A stretch of 64,000 bases of DNA. Origin: Aselliscus stoliczkanus. Taxonomy: Eukaryota > Chordata > Mammalia > Chiroptera > Hipposideridae. The stretch is from positions 103,926,852-103,990,851 of the forward strand of contig CM066728.1 in the NCBI GenBank assembly GCA_033961575.1, written 5' to 3'. The position numbers and the translations under genes are program-made. The notes below the pieces were generated by a model that was given only the letters and a program-made list of their open reading frames with translations, did not search any database and was not told where the DNA came from. Of the stretch, positions 12,301 to 22,013 are shown piece by piece (position 1 is the first letter of the stretch; the number at the start of each line of letters is the position of its first letter).

Positions 12301-15300
12301 GCAGCCTGTAATTATATTTGTGTTGTACAGCTGAGAAATAGAAACGCCACCAACTCACATTCAGCCTGCTGCCAACTTAAAACCTTTGGACCTGTGGCTG
12401 TGTGTGTCTCTTCATCTTCCCAAGGGGGGAAGGGGGTGGGGCAGGTGTTTCCATCCCACCGCCCTGACCTTTGCAGGTAGAAGGGCTTTCCTGGAGACCT
12501 GGCCTCTACCCGCCACTCTCACCTTGCTTCTTCCCCAAGTAGAGAGATGGATGGGGAGGTCCTCTCCTGTCGGGACCTGCCTGCCTGAGAGAGACGCCCT
12601 TGGGCCTGCGGTGTCCCTGGGAGAGAGGCCTGACCTTAGGGCTGAGCTCAGCTCGGGCGCTGCAGCAAACATGAGACATATGGATTTTATCACTGAGCTG
12701 GCACTCAAAACTCTCTGGCTCCTGTGTCTGCCTTCCAGTTCGCTCAGAACCTGGGGAGGGAAGCAAGGAAAGTTCAGGTCGTGGGTGCAAGTTCTGTGGC
12801 TTGGAGATCTGGAGCGGACATATCTCCCTGCCACATTTCAGGTCACTGGATTTGACTCATGACTCCAACTTTCCAGGGTTTTTGTGGTGCGTGCTCTCTC
12901 TTTCTCTCCCAACTCTTAGACCTTTAAAAGGAAGCTTGTTCCACATCCCAATACAAATCACGTATGAACATGTGACGGGGAGACCCAAAGGCGCCCAAAG
13001 ACAAGCCGCTCTCCACGTTCACCCTGTGCTGCTCTATCCATTCATCAGAATCATCTGCATTCTGTTACTAACGGCTACTAATCTTCTCATCAGCTTCCCT
13101 TCCCCAGTGCCATTCCCACTCTGTAGCCAGGGGTGATTGTTTTTTTTTTTTGGGGGGGGGCGGGGGAGGCGTTTGTGTTTTTTCACATTCTATGGACATG
13201 TTTTCATCTCCTATTTAAAAATCTTTGTGGCTTTTCTTGTAGGAAAGACTCAAATCCTGGCAGCCAGTGAAGTGAGCCGGAAAGGCCCCTGAACAAGATG
13301 TGAGGGCGAGAACAGCGTGTCGCCTATTGCCCCCTCCTAGCCAGGAGCCTTGGGAGCTGGTTCTTCCATAACCAGGAACCGCCCCCGAACCAGACTAGAT
13401 GGTCCCACCACCGATGGAAGCACAAGGCACAGGCCCCTCTGTCCTCCTCGTCTTTACCTCCTCCTCTCATGGGCCCGTCTACCTATACATGCTCCTTTAG
13501 GTCTGCTCTCCTAAAAGGAAACCAGGCTTCAAAACAAGCTCATCCCATACGTATTATAGAGCGCTATGGACCTATGTCAGTCTATGGACCAACAGCACCA
13601 GCACCACCCGGCACTTAGAAATACAGACCCTCAGGCCCCACAGAAACATTCCCCAAGGTCCCCAGTGACGCACACGGAGGCGCCGTGAGCCGGCAGGACC
13701 CTCGCTGCCCCAGCCCGCCCTGCGGACTTTCGGGTGTGTTAGGCTGGGGCCCAGGCACCCGTCTTTTTATTTTCTGGTTTCCGGGTGATTCCAACATACT
13801 TCCAGCTTTGAAAACCACGGCTCTGGGGTTGGGGCTTCCTCACCCTTGGACCTTTCTATTACCTCCAATATATTATCACATACCAATTAATTTCCAAATT
13901 ACTCAGGAGAAATCATGCCGGATAAAGGGGAGTCTCACTGGTTAGGTCATCCAGCTGCACCTAAGTGTGGCTTGTGCTTTCTGCCTCTCCCCCTGTAGCC
14001 CATGTGACGGGCTACTTTTACTAGTCAGTTGTTTCTCTAGGGCTGGGAGCCATGCTGATCTACACATGACCTTGGCTGAAACTCATAAGCAAGGAGCCCC
14101 ACTAGGCATGTGACCTCACAGAGGATAACACCTCATCCTGGCTTGCCTGGGACTGTCCCAGGTTCGGCAGTGACAAGTGCCATGTCCCAGGACATCTCTC
14201 GGTCCCAGGCCAATCGGCACGGGCGGTCACCCTACCTCCAGAGCCCTCGGGGTCTGACCCCGAGTCCCCACTGTTGTATCTTCCTCTTGCTCCGAAGGAC
14301 GGGCCACCTTCAGTCCCTCACTCCTGCCACTCCCCCGCCACCCCGCCTCACTCTCTGACTCTCCGCTCAAGTGTCACTTCCTTGGGCAAAGCTTCTCTGA
14401 CTCATTCCCAAACGCCAGGCTTGATCCCACCGCTGTTACACCCTCTCATAGCACACCATGTCCTTTTCCTTCACAGCATTTGTCACAGTTTACACAAGTG
14501 TATTTCTGCTTGATTAGTGTCTGTCTCCCCACGTAGGTAAACGTCTTAAGGACGGAGCTGTGTCTGTTTTCTCTCTGTTTTCTTGGTGCCTACGCACACA
14601 GCAGACAATTAATAAATATTTGTTGAATAAATAAAATGAATCCATGTAATCAGGATCCAGTGCATATGTCTCCATGACAGAGGACTGCCAGCTTCACCTG
14701 CCTGTTGGCTGGATGAGTAGCGCCAGCCAAAACGCATTTCCACCCTCCCTGGGCGCGGGGTAGCCCTGTGAGTCCGACTAAGAAGGGTTATGTGCAATTT
14801 TCAGCAGGCTCTGTGGAGAGGGATGTATTCCTTGCCCTTTGCCCCTCCAGACGAGCTGGAATATAAGTGTGATGACTGATGTTCCGCAGCCATCTCGGAC
14901 CAGAAGCAGCTGTGGCCATGGAAGCCATGACCAGCGGAAGCCAAGTGGACGGAGCTGCTCCCCTGATACCACGAAGCCCCTGCCAGCCCTGGGGAGCCAC
15001 CACTAAGCTTTGACATGACAGAAATAAACTTGAAATAAACTTATTTGGGGTTGCTCTGTTATTCCACCATACCTAAGCTTCACAGTCTACCTTGGTGGTC
15101 CCTTCCAACTTTTTAACATGTATGTCAGAAATAGCGAGCCACCAATGTTTTCTCTTCCCTTAATGATACTCCCATAAAGAGAAGGTGGGAAGTGAGCAGG
15201 TGGAGCAGTCACCTAGTGGGATGGTTTCCAGGTAGGTAGTCAGGAACTCAGCGTCTCATCCTGGACAGCTGAGTGGCTCTGGACCCCAGCTGCCTCCCCA

Positions 15301-18300
15301 ATCAACAAACAGATGGGGGCCAGGCCACTAACCACTATGTCCCTCCATCCTCTAAGGCCTCTTTATGGTAACGTGTTTCAGAGTCATGTTGGAGGTGGTC
15401 ACGATGGGGCACGAGGCACAGGATTTTAAATAGTTGTGAAACAACTGAAGTTCAACTAAACTCAAAACATTACTAAAACTTGCACCACAGGAAAGATGCC
15501 CCGAGCATGGAGAGAAGATATCTGTCAGGCCTTGGCAGATACCAGCAAATACTCCAACCCTTAGAAGCTCAGGCCTAGTTCTATAGATCTACACCAGCCG
15601 ACCCGAAACCATAGTTTTGATAAAGAGGCTTTTTCACAAGGGCTTCCATGGAGATGATCAGTTTCTAAAAAACAGAGTGAAAACAAAGGGCGGGGTGGTT
15701 GAGGAGCCTGGGAGGGAGAACTATACCTTCACATGTTATAAGCTCAACATTTTGAGTGAATCAATCAGTGAGGTATCCATGGGAAGACACTGGAGTAATA
15801 AAGCATGAAGAACAAGACAGTACATGGCAGGCCAACAAGCTCTTGGCTGTACAAGTCCTATCATGACAATCAGCTAACTTTACCCAGAACTGAGCTTAAC
15901 AAATGTTTACAGAACAAAATAGAGGGATTATACCATGGATAAAACCGATGCCACAAACTCGCGCTCAGTTCAAGCGACTCCTCTCGGCTTGATTTCAGAA
16001 GAAAGAGTCAATGTGCCTGAGTCCGGCACTGCTTCAGGCACGAAACTGGGAGACCCAACATTTATGCTAAGAATTCCATCAGCTATGTTTGCATTTCAAG
16101 GTGAGTGACCAAACTAATCCTTAGCTGCAAACTGAACTCCAAGTTCATTTTTTACATGCCAAGTGAAATGACAAAGAGCTAATCGGATCCGCGGACCTCA
16201 GTCCATCCAGCCTCCCTGCCTGATGGTAACTGACTCTCTTCAGCCCACGTGGGCACTGGCTTGCCATCTCCCCCACTTCCCCTTTCCTATCAGCCGCTCA
16301 GCTGCCTCTATGGCATTTCGACCGATCCTGGAGTCGATCTGGAAGACACAGAGCGTTCAGTTTTCGTGTCACTTTAGAGATCTCACAGGAAAGTTGGGAC
16401 CTTCTTGTCACAGGTCAACAAATATGCCCAAGGTGTGCCAGGCGTTATTCTAAGACATACGGATTCTCTCCTTATCCGACAAGAAGGAATTTAGTTCCCT
16501 TTTCTTAAACGCGGGAGACTGCATGCTGCAGGGACCACTCTCTGCTCTGGCTGAGAAGACACAAATTGTTCAAAGCCTGCCCTCTCCCCCAGAGCTTTCA
16601 CCACCAGCCCCGCTAACCACCTCTGTTCCTGTGCCACCTAGGAACTGGTCTGTACCCACTGAGGAGATGCCAGGCCTTGACAGAGCAGGGAGCTCATGCC
16701 CAGTGTAATCGGCACAAGAGAGAGAGGGCAGTGTGCTTCTCTTCTCTTGTCAGCCCACGACGTTACATGAGATTCCACTTGTCTCTGACTTGGGGGAGGC
16801 GTCTCTCGAGGAAACGATTTCCTCCTCTAAGTCTTTTCCAGGCAACAGGGCATTGAACCCAATGATCTTCCGTGTCTCAGATTCTGATTCTGACACACAG
16901 ATGTTAGTTCATGATTCTCCATATTCAAACACTTAAACCTTGTTAGGGGTAGAAATGTCTAACTATTACATGGTTTTGTAGACCTGAAACTAAAAAAAAA
17001 ATTATAGTAAAAATGGCTACCAAAACTCCCTGTGCATCCCTGCCCATTCTGTGCGTTTCCTTCTGCTGGTGTTCGCTTACTTTTTATTGTCAACTGTTTC
17101 TTGTTATCACAGTGCTATTATCTCAAAAGTAAATCTTGGTACCTCTCTTACCAAAAGAGTTAGGGGTAGGTTAAAAAGCTGTGGCATCCTAGCTTTGGCA
17201 ATTGGTTTTAAACGCTCCCTCACCCCGCCCCACCTCCCACCGGCCAAGAAAGGAAACTAGGCTTCTAAATCCTTGGAGGTTATGTTCAGGGGGAAAAAAT
17301 TTTTTCCATAACCTGATCCTTGAATCACATTCTTCCACTGCCGCCCACCCACTGCAGACCCCACAGGCTGGAGCAGAGGAAAGAATTCTCACGGGCACAC
17401 CTTGAATTTGATGCGTTGGAAGCAAAAATGCCTGGGATTATGGTAAGCCTAGAGTAGGCACCTTTCCAAAACCTCCCCAATCAGCTTTTACCAGCTGTGG
17501 CCCTACCTGCATTTCCAACTTTGCTTTCTCTGCCAAAACAAGGCAGGGAGAAGGGAAGAAAATAACATCACAAAAAATTCAAATGAATACCCCCACAGGA
17601 GCTATCTAGCGAATGCTAAAATAATCCAAGGTGCAGAAAGGCTGAAAAATGAGTTCCTTCTCCACACTTCTGAGAGTGCGGGATCCGTCAATCACAGAAC
17701 CCTGGGCTGGGAGGGGCTCAGGGACCGGCCAGGTGAGGACACGGAGGTCCCGAGTGGCGGCGGCTGCCAGGCGCACAGCCCTGGGCAGAAGGGCGCTTAG
17801 AACTCCCGTCCTGACGCCCGGAGGGTGCTGTTTCCACTGCGCCCCACAGCGAAACCCCAAATTGCTTGCTACGTGAACTAAAACCTCCTGCTGGCACCGA
17901 TGGGCAGAGCCAGCCCCTGACAACGCCCCCTAAACCCTGCAGTGCCTGGAGCGCAAACTCTGTGTCTGGGAGCTGGCGGGCTCCCCGCATTCGCCGGGGG
18001 CTCCCCACATTCGCCGGGGGCTCCCCACATTCGCCGGGGGCTCCCCACATTCCCCGGCGGGCTCCCCACATTCCCCGGCGGGCTCCCAAAATTCACCGGT
18101 GGGCTCCCCACATTCGCCCGGGGGCTCCGCACATTCCCCGGCCGGCTCCCCGCATTACCGGGGGAGCCCCGCATTCCCGGGGGCCCCCGCCCCGGGCCGG
18201 CCACGGGCGAGCTAGTGGAGAGGGAAGGCGCCCGCACCTGCGGGCAGCCCGGGGGCGCCTGGAGGGGCGCAGGGGGGGAAGGGGGCCCCGCTGCCGGCGC

Positions 18301-18565
18301 GGGCGGGAGGCGACACGCGGGCGGGGACCCTCCCAGCAGCCTGCGCCCCCCCCGCACACTCGCGGCGGCGCGGACCCAGGGGACGCGGCCCGCGGTTCCC
18401 ACGCCGCCCGGGTCCCGGAGCGCCGCCCTGGGGTGAGGGCGCCTCCCCGCCCCGCCCCCCGCCTCCCCGCCCCCCGCCTCCCCGCCCGGGCCCACCTGCG
18501 CCGGGGGCGCCAGGCCGCTCCAGTGCCCGTGCCCGCGCCCGCGGGGGGCTCCTCCGCGCCGCCAT
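141..18565 (-). CDS. OTULINL: OTULINL (FAM105A), inactive OTULIN-like protein; exons 1-6, C-terminus outside window
   Basis: Joined minus-strand exons 18565-18496, 4213-4054, 3970-3939, 3837-3746, 2982-2833 and 269-141 give one uninterrupted frame of 211 residues with GT-AG junctions throughout. The translation follows human OTULINL (about 356 aa) closely, so roughly 145 C-terminal residues lie to the left of base 1. Order of parts: basic, Pro/Arg-rich N-terminus (1-24); amphipathic stretch; one hydrophobic segment (about 48-64, GSVMVAVSLLAAALCYF) followed by basic residues, fitting the known endoplasmic-reticulum membrane association; then the start of the OTU-like fold (from about 89). OTULIN has its catalytic Cys in the motif NYCALR; here it reads HYDALR, with Asp141 in the Cys position. 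The family member is known as catalytically inactive, and this sequence agrees. The neighbour TRIO lies upstream in the same orientation, as in human. Confidence 0.96.
387..957 (+). mobile_element. Composite tRNA SINE: short monomer plus full-length SINE (long copy 1)
   Basis: A short tRNA-headed monomer (387-487, A-run 488-502) is followed directly by a full SINE (503-957). Both heads show pol III A-box (TGGCGC/TGGCAC) and B-box (GGTTCGG) motifs. One target-site duplication, AAAAAGACTATAACA, lies at 372-386 and 953-967, outside the pair, so the pair probably inserted as one unit. The long part has the 4-base deletion before GAGGGCC, the short ACCAACAGTGAAGC form, and two copies of the CCCC(A/G)ATTCCCCA tail module. 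Confidence 0.9.
1195..1400 (+). repeat. MIR-like SINE fragment
   Basis: Divergent match to the MIR layout: CAGCTGGGAAATTAAGC, then TTTAACCTCTTAGCCTCA, then a GGGCCAATAAGATCCATCTTACAGG segment in pieces. Within OTULINL intron 5. Confidence 0.5.
1665..2610 (+). mobile_element. Old L1 3' end fragment
   Basis: Reads like the end of L1 ORF2 and its 3' UTR: a stretch equivalent to the AMNRHFS/KED region near 1815-1850, then TACCCAGCAATGTTGCTCC-type text, then untranslated tail. Many stops and indels, so it is an ancient, dead copy. Confidence 0.75.
2833..2982 (-). CDS. OTULINL: OTULINL coding exon 5 (pseudo-catalytic site)
   Basis: Acceptor CTCATAG, donor GTTAAG|GTATGT, exactly 150 nt (50 codons, residues 119-168). 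It carries the motif DHYDALRSVLFQIFS: Asp141 stands where OTULIN has its nucleophilic Cys. The rest of the helix (ALR-LFQ) and the SFPSWMKEKDIVK stretch are well conserved. The exon is symmetric (phase 0/0). Confidence 0.95.
3746..3837 (-). CDS. OTULINL: OTULINL coding exon 4
   Basis: Acceptor GGTCCAG, donor AGGAAG|GTATGT, 92 nt. It codes residues 88-118, reading RNLSVEAEVDLLSYCAREWK and then GDTPRAKLMRK. This is the beginning of the OTU-like domain and matches human OTULINL with a few conservative changes. Confidence 0.95.
3939..3970 (-). CDS. OTULINL: OTULINL coding exon 3 (32-nt microexon)
   Basis: This 32-nt exon lies between acceptor TTTTAG and donor AAA|GTAAAT. It completes Trp77 and codes WIGYLQRKFK plus the first base of Arg88. 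It is bounded by introns of only 83 and 101 bp. Skipping it would shift the frame (32 is not a multiple of 3), and the peptide matches human OTULINL, so it is a genuine constitutive microexon. Confidence 0.92.
4054..4213 (-). CDS. OTULINL: OTULINL coding exon 2 (membrane segment)
   Basis: The acceptor TTTGTAG precedes base 4213 and the donor is AGATG|GTAGGT. The exon is 160 nt and codes residues 24-77, including the motif NDQVHSW, the hydrophobic segment and the basic motif FRRLHLY after it. The last codon (Trp77) is split with exon 3. An overlapping frame on the same strand is open but is only a shadow of this exon. Confidence 0.93.
4460..4620 (+). repeat. MIR SINE fragment
   Basis: Contains the MIR core features in order: a segment like CTGCTTACGTAGTTAGTTGTG, then TGGGGAACTTCAATTCTCTT, then GGATGGTAAAATGGGGGTAA. 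Divergent, ancient. Confidence 0.6.
5600..6060 (-). mobile_element. Antisense L1 3' end fragment
   Basis: On the plus strand the order matches a reversed old L1 tail: GAATGCATAATATTTCAGTA, GATTATTTCCATTTTTCACT, AGGAGGAAACTCTGGGTCAA, and GACAGGTGTCACCAAAGTGC. Ancient and broken; in OTULINL intron 1, same orientation as the gene. Confidence 0.65.
6345..6378. repeat. (AC)n microsatellite
   Basis: About 17 uninterrupted AC units. In OTULINL intron 1. Confidence 0.97.
7195..7310 (-). repeat. MIR-like fragment, antisense
   Basis: Reversed MIR order: TTATTTTTATTGCCATTACT, CTTATTTTGCAGGTGAGGAA, then GTAACAAGTGGTCAAGGCGG. Divergent. Confidence 0.5.
10705..11075 (-). repeat. Unidentified ancient interspersed repeat (possibly L2-type)
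   Basis: The text GACCTGGCCCTGTGCCAAGC near 10735 and GGGTTTTAAGCAAGAGGCTG near 11031 followed by ATGTGATCAGAT is typical of a widespread ancient mammalian repeat. I cannot name the family with confidence from reading alone. Confidence 0.4.
11720..12285 (+). mobile_element. hAT-Charlie-like non-autonomous element, split by a SINE
   Basis: Begins CCAGGGGTCAGCAAGCTTTC and contains TTAGGCTTTGCCAGCCATCT with TCTCTGTCCCAACTACTCAA, then near the right end GTTTGCCGAACCTC. This is the pattern of a common mammalian hAT MITE whose ends read as ...GGTCGGCAAAC. A tRNA SINE monomer interrupts it at 12114-12219. Confidence 0.65.
12114..12219 (+). mobile_element. Short tRNA SINE monomer (single)
   Basis: About 95 bp tRNA-like head (A box TGGCGCAGTGG, B box GGTTCAGGTCC) ending in CCCTCA and an A-run. 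Near-matching short direct repeats (about CAAAAACT / CCAAAACT) flank it. It shows that the short monomer can insert alone. Confidence 0.85.
13560..13830 (+). mobile_element. hAT-type MITE fragment (MER5/MER20-like)
   Basis: Contains GACCAACAGCACCAGCACCA and CACTTAGAAATACAGACCCT with CAGGCCCCAC, and ends GGGTGATTCCAACATACTTC ... CTTTGAAAACCACGG, the order of a common ancient hAT-Charlie MITE. Confidence 0.6.
14330..14645 (+). mobile_element. L2 LINE 3' end
   Basis: Characteristic L2 tail text: GTCACTTCCTTGGGCAAAGC, then CACAGCATTTGTCACAGTTT, GGACGGAGCTGTGTCTGTTT, and the final AATTAATAAATATTTGTTGA with ATAAATAAA. In OTULINL intron 1, opposite to the gene. Confidence 0.85.
14655..15080 (+). 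mobile_element. LTR-like fragment (MaLR/ERVL type suspected)
   Basis: The segments CAGCCATCTCGGACCAGAAG, CATGGAAGCCATGACCAGC and the end AATAAACTTGAAATAAACTT followed by TTTGGGGTTGCTCTGTTATT resemble the 3' half of an ancient mammalian LTR. The family is not certain. Confidence 0.5.
17975..18185. repeat. GC-rich minisatellite, about 20-bp unit, about 10 copies
   Basis: Tandem copies of a 20-21 bp unit. The first three are near identical (CTCCCCACATTCGCCGGGGG); later copies diverge with CCCGGCGGG, CACCGGTGGG and CCGGCCGG variants. The array lies in OTULINL intron 1, about 310 bp downstream of the exon 1 donor and inside the CpG island. Copies are most alike at the left end, suggesting recent expansion there. 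Confidence 0.9.
18496..18565 (-). CDS. OTULINL: OTULINL coding exon 1
   Basis: The first ATG is at 18565-18563 and the donor is GCAG|GTGGGC. It codes 23 residues plus one base, a Pro/Arg/Ala-rich leader beginning MAARRSPPRAR that matches the start of human OTULINL. I see no in-frame ATG upstream within about 140 bases, only GTG, so this start is preferred. The exon sits in the CpG island and has strong GC bias. Confidence 0.9.
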
Positions 18566-19090
18566 GCGGGCCGCGCGCTGCGCCCGGCGCACAGCCTCCG
18601 CTATGGCTCTGTCCGCCGCGGCGGCCGCCAGCCGGCGCCCGGGCTCCCTTCCCGGCGGCGGGGCAGCGCGGCAGGCGCGGGGCGGGGACGGCCTGCCACG
18701 CACGCCCACCCCGGGCGGGCGGCCGACTGACGCGTCGGCCGGCCAATGGCAGGCCGCGGCGGGCCTGGGGGCGGGGCCTAGAGGCGGGGCCTAGAGAGCC
18801 TGGGGCGGGGATGCGCAGGGTCCCGGGGGGAGCCCCGCAGGCTGCTCCTGGGATCCGAGCGCTGCTCCTCAGCCGGGGGGTTCCATCCCGCGACCTCCCC
18901 GGCCCACTGCGTGGGAGGGAAAGGAACCTGCAGGCTGGGCCGATGGGAGGAGAAGGACCGGCGCCGTTTTCGCCTCGGCTGCAGAACCACAGGATTCCCC
19001 CTTCCGGCCCTGACGTCACAGCGCCGCGGGCCAAGGCCCAGGGCGGGGCCCCGGGGGCCAGGTGCCGCCCGCGCCCAGGGCCCGCCCCGC
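18566..19090 (-). promoter_or_regulatory. OTULINL: OTULINL CpG-island promoter region
   Basis: GC-rich upstream region of exon 1. Visible sites: a perfect palindromic CRE (TGACGTCA) at 19011-19018; an inverted CCAAT box (CCAAT on the plus strand at 18743-18747), about 180 bp before the ATG; and GC boxes in a short tandem (GCGGGGCCTAGAG repeated at about 18771-18795) plus another GGGGCGGGG at 18802-18810. I see no TATA box. The transcription start is not determined by sequence alone, but a TATA-less start between about 18570 and 18740 is expected. Confidence 0.75.
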
Positions 19091-19160
19091 CAACCTGGGC
19101 AGGCCCCCCACGGTCAGCGCACGGGGCCCCGCTCGCTCAGAAGGCGCAGCTCCCTCCGGA

Positions 19161-19670
19161 GCGGGGCTGTGTGTGTCACTGACAGAGTCAGCCTCCGATG
19201 AAACGCTTTAGAAAGAAAACAACATGGGAGTAGCAAGGCGCAAAAACGAGCAGCTCAAACCTAAAGGCTCGCACAGGGATCTTTTGCCCTAATTTCCTAG
19301 TCAGATGGTCCTTCTTTATTTTTTCCAGAAGAAAAGGGAAGAACATAGAAATCCCAGCGAACACTTCCCCTTTCCCCAATGCACACAATTCCAGAGACAG
19401 ACTTGCTTGTGCATTTTGGCAGCTTTTAAAACAGATTCCATCAGTAAAGAAAGATGGAAAACACCCTGGAATTTTAGGTGGTTCCCGTGCACGTAGGACA
19501 CTGTCCACAAATAACAGAAACAGTTCCCCACTTTTCTGAGTCTCGGAGCAAATGGTTAAAGGATCGCAGATTTTTGGCAACTCCAGTCAACTTCTGAACC
19601 AGAGCAGCAGCAATTAATGTAATGCTAGGCATTTGCTGACAGCCGATGTTAGGCCAGGTACCCGCGGAAA
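19161..19670. other. Upstream flank of OTULINL, nothing recognised
   Basis: GC content falls to the genome background. I see no exon, repeat or strong promoter motif. Confidence 0.5.
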
Positions 19671-19830
19671 ACCTTTTACGTATTATTTCACTTAATCCTC
19701 CCACGTGCCCATGAGGGAGGCACTGTTATTATCTGCAGGTTACAGATGAGGATACGGAGGCTCAGTAAATGTGCAGAGCTTGAACCTAGATCTGATCTCT
19801 CAGCCACTCTGCAAAGCATGACTCATAGAA
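19670..19830 (-). repeat. MIR SINE, antisense
   Basis: Reversed MIR core: ATTATTTCACTTAATCCTCC, CACTGTTATTATCTGCAGG, TTACAGATGAGGATACGGAG. Moderately diverged. Confidence 0.7.
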
Positions 19831-20280
19831 GATAATCAAAATGCTCCTCAACTCTGCTACATGTTTAGGGAAAAAAAAAGAATCCCTTTTCTCCAAATCA
19901 GATTTTAAAATAGAAGGGTACTTTTCGACCACCATAAACCATGACTTCCGTGTGTAGAGCCATGTTACTCATACAAAATAAATGACTTTAAATCATGGTG
20001 CCTAATGAAAGCCAAACAAGATTATGGCAGTGATGAGTACAATTGTCTATTTTAAAAGCTGAAAACATCAGGACTAACTTCTTGTGGTGTAATAAAATTT
20101 ACTTAAGGCTTTTAACCACAAAACAAATTAGCCAGCCACTTTCCTCCTCCCACAAGCTAATATTTACGAACCCAGCTGTTTGGACTCAGCCTAAAATCCT
20201 TTCAATGAATTCGTGCTCAGGATTTTGTGGTTTGCTCTAATGTTCATTGTCACTCCAAAAGCTGGGGAGCAGGCCTCTCA

Positions 20281-20500
20281 GTGTGGTGCCAGACCTAGAC
20301 CTAGACTGCCAGGCTTAGCTACATACTAGCTGCATGGCCTTGCACAATTATTTAACCTTTTATGCTTCAGTTTCCTCATCTGTAAAATGGGGCTCTTAGA
20401 GCATCTTCCTCATGGGGTTGTTATAGGGATGAAGTCATTAAATATGCGCAGAATCCTTAGAGTAATGCTTGGCAAATAATAAATACCATATAAATATTAA
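20281..20500 (+). repeat. MIR SINE
   Basis: Clear full-core MIR: CAGGCTTAGCTACATACTAG, GCATGGCCTTGCACAATTAT, CAGTTTCCTCATCTGTAAAA followed by TGGGG, then GGTTGTTATAGGGATGAA and the GGCAAATAATAAATACC tail. Confidence 0.88.
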
Positions 20501-20935
20501 CCACATAAAGGGTGTGACTACACATAGAGATTTGCGATTGGCTTTCTGGTCTACCCATGTGTGCTTTACTGCATGACTTAACAATTACAAGGTTATTGAA
20601 TTTTTATGAAATACCTAGATCATGAACTTTTTGAGGGCAAGAACTCTGATCTAGAGCTTGAATATTGGTGAATGGGTAAATTGAGAATATGTGAGGCCAG
20701 CTAAAGCTCCCACTCAACAAAGACCTCTGTAGCAGTGTGGCCTTAGCTAAAATGTTGACACAAATTATTGCACTTACCAAAATATTGATCTTAGAACAAC
20801 TGAAAACAAAGGTAGTACCTGGCACTGTGATTAAGAGCCACTTGATTGTGATGCTGGAGATTTTGGAATGAGTGGCCAGGGTCAATGACTACTTCAGTTA
20901 GTCACATGAGGATCCTGATATGGCCCAAATCAGAA

Positions 20936-21020
20936 GGTGGGGAGGGAGGGAGGGAGCGAAGGAGGGAAGGAAAGAAGGGAGGGAGGATGGGAGGGAGAGA
21001 AAGAGGGAGGGAGGGAAGAT
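20936..21020. repeat. (GGGA/GGAAG)n purine repeat
   Basis: Pure purine strand of GGGA, GAAG and GGGAGGAT units for about 85 bases. Confidence 0.93.
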
Positions 21021-21339
21021 GGAAAACAAAGACCTGGTCAATAGTTCTTAGCAAAATATTTTCTTAGAATTTTTGTTTTCACAAAGTTTTCTTGACCATT
21101 TGAACTCTGAAAATGGAATGTGAACATCCAGAACCTTTGAAGACATTGCAAAATGTATTTTCCATTGCTATGCCCAAACTTTCATTTTACTTAGGGGTCA
21201 CTCATTCATACTGGGTCAGCCACAGGCTAGAACAAGTTGACTTTTATTCTGAGAATGGAGGAACCTATTATAACCTTTGGACGGTAGTTGCAATCCTCAT
21301 TTCTACTGAGAGTTTCCTTGGTTGACAGACGTTTGGTTA

Positions 21340-21445
21340 AACGTCCTCCTCTAGTAGGGAGGTTACTGGTTAGTTGCTATAATTCCTGTACCAAGAGTGG
21401 TGCCTGGCACATGGAAGGTACTTATTCAACATTGATTGAAAGTAA
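21340..21445 (+). repeat. L2/MIR-type tail fragment
   Basis: Text TGGTGCCTGGCACATGGAAG followed by GTACTTATTCAACATTGATT is the usual end of L2 or MIR. Short, family uncertain. Confidence 0.5.
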
Positions 21446-22013
21446 ATATAAGTGAATGTGAGAGTGAAGGTAATGACTGGACTTCCTACTTCCTACTTAC
21501 TCTCATGCTGTGATGGTGGAACCTGGGGCATGTCACCTATACCCTGGGTGAGATGGATTTACTGAGAATGGACTTACGGGTGTAGTGGACTTACTAAAAA
21601 TCGGTGAAATTTTCCCACCTGTACTCACTTTCAAGTGTCCTTATCCAAATTCATTGTCTGTGTGTGTGAGGTGAAATACATATATTTTAAAGTATACCAT
21701 TTTAATCATTTTTAAGTGTACAACTGAATGGCATTAAGTACATTCACAGTGTTGTACGACGCACCAAACACCATCTCCAGAACTTTTTTTATCTTCCCAA
21801 ACTGAAACCTGTGCCTATTAAATAGTAACTCTCCACTCCTCCCCACCCCTCATGCCAAGCTCCTAGCAGCCATCATTCTATTTTCTGTCTTTGACTACTT
21901 TCTGAATTTGACTACTTTAGGTACTTCATGTAAGTGGAATCATATAGTAATATAGTATTTGTCCTTTTGTGCCTGGCTTATTTCACTTAGCATAGTGTCT
22001 TCAAGAATCATCC

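Larger units (their letters stand above)
4214..18495 (-). other. OTULINL: OTULINL intron 1 (contents)
   Basis: 14.3 kb intron. Recognised inside: MIR (4460-4620), antisense L1 end (5600-6060), AC repeat (6345-6378), MIR (7195-7310), an unidentified ancient repeat (10705-11075), a hAT-type element with a SINE monomer (11720-12285), a second hAT-type fragment (13560-13830), an L2 end (14330-14645), an LTR-like fragment (14655-15080) and the minisatellite at the exon 1 end. In 4620-5600, 7310-10700, 12290-13550 and 15080-17970 I see no gene and no repeat I can name. Confidence 0.75.
17970..19160. other. CpG island over OTULINL 5' end
   Basis: Dense CpG and GC content far above the flanks, starting at the minisatellite in intron 1 and ending about 600 bp upstream of the ATG. 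Long open frames on both strands here are a by-product of the low frequency of stop codons. Confidence 0.85.

Noticed and set aside
17975..18185. Possible CRISPR-like array (regular short repeats)
   Set aside because: Units are directly adjacent with no unique spacers, and the setting is a mammalian intron; it is a minisatellite.
18496..18709. N-terminal extension of OTULINL from 18709
   Set aside because: The codon there is GTG, not ATG; the human protein starts at the position equivalent to 18565.
17866..19182. 438-codon plus-strand open frame, and long minus-strand frames, over the CpG island
   Set aside because: Stop codons are rare in such GC-rich DNA. The translation is low-complexity Pro/Arg/Gly/Ala plus the minisatellite, with no domain, and the true exon 1 on the minus strand explains the locus.
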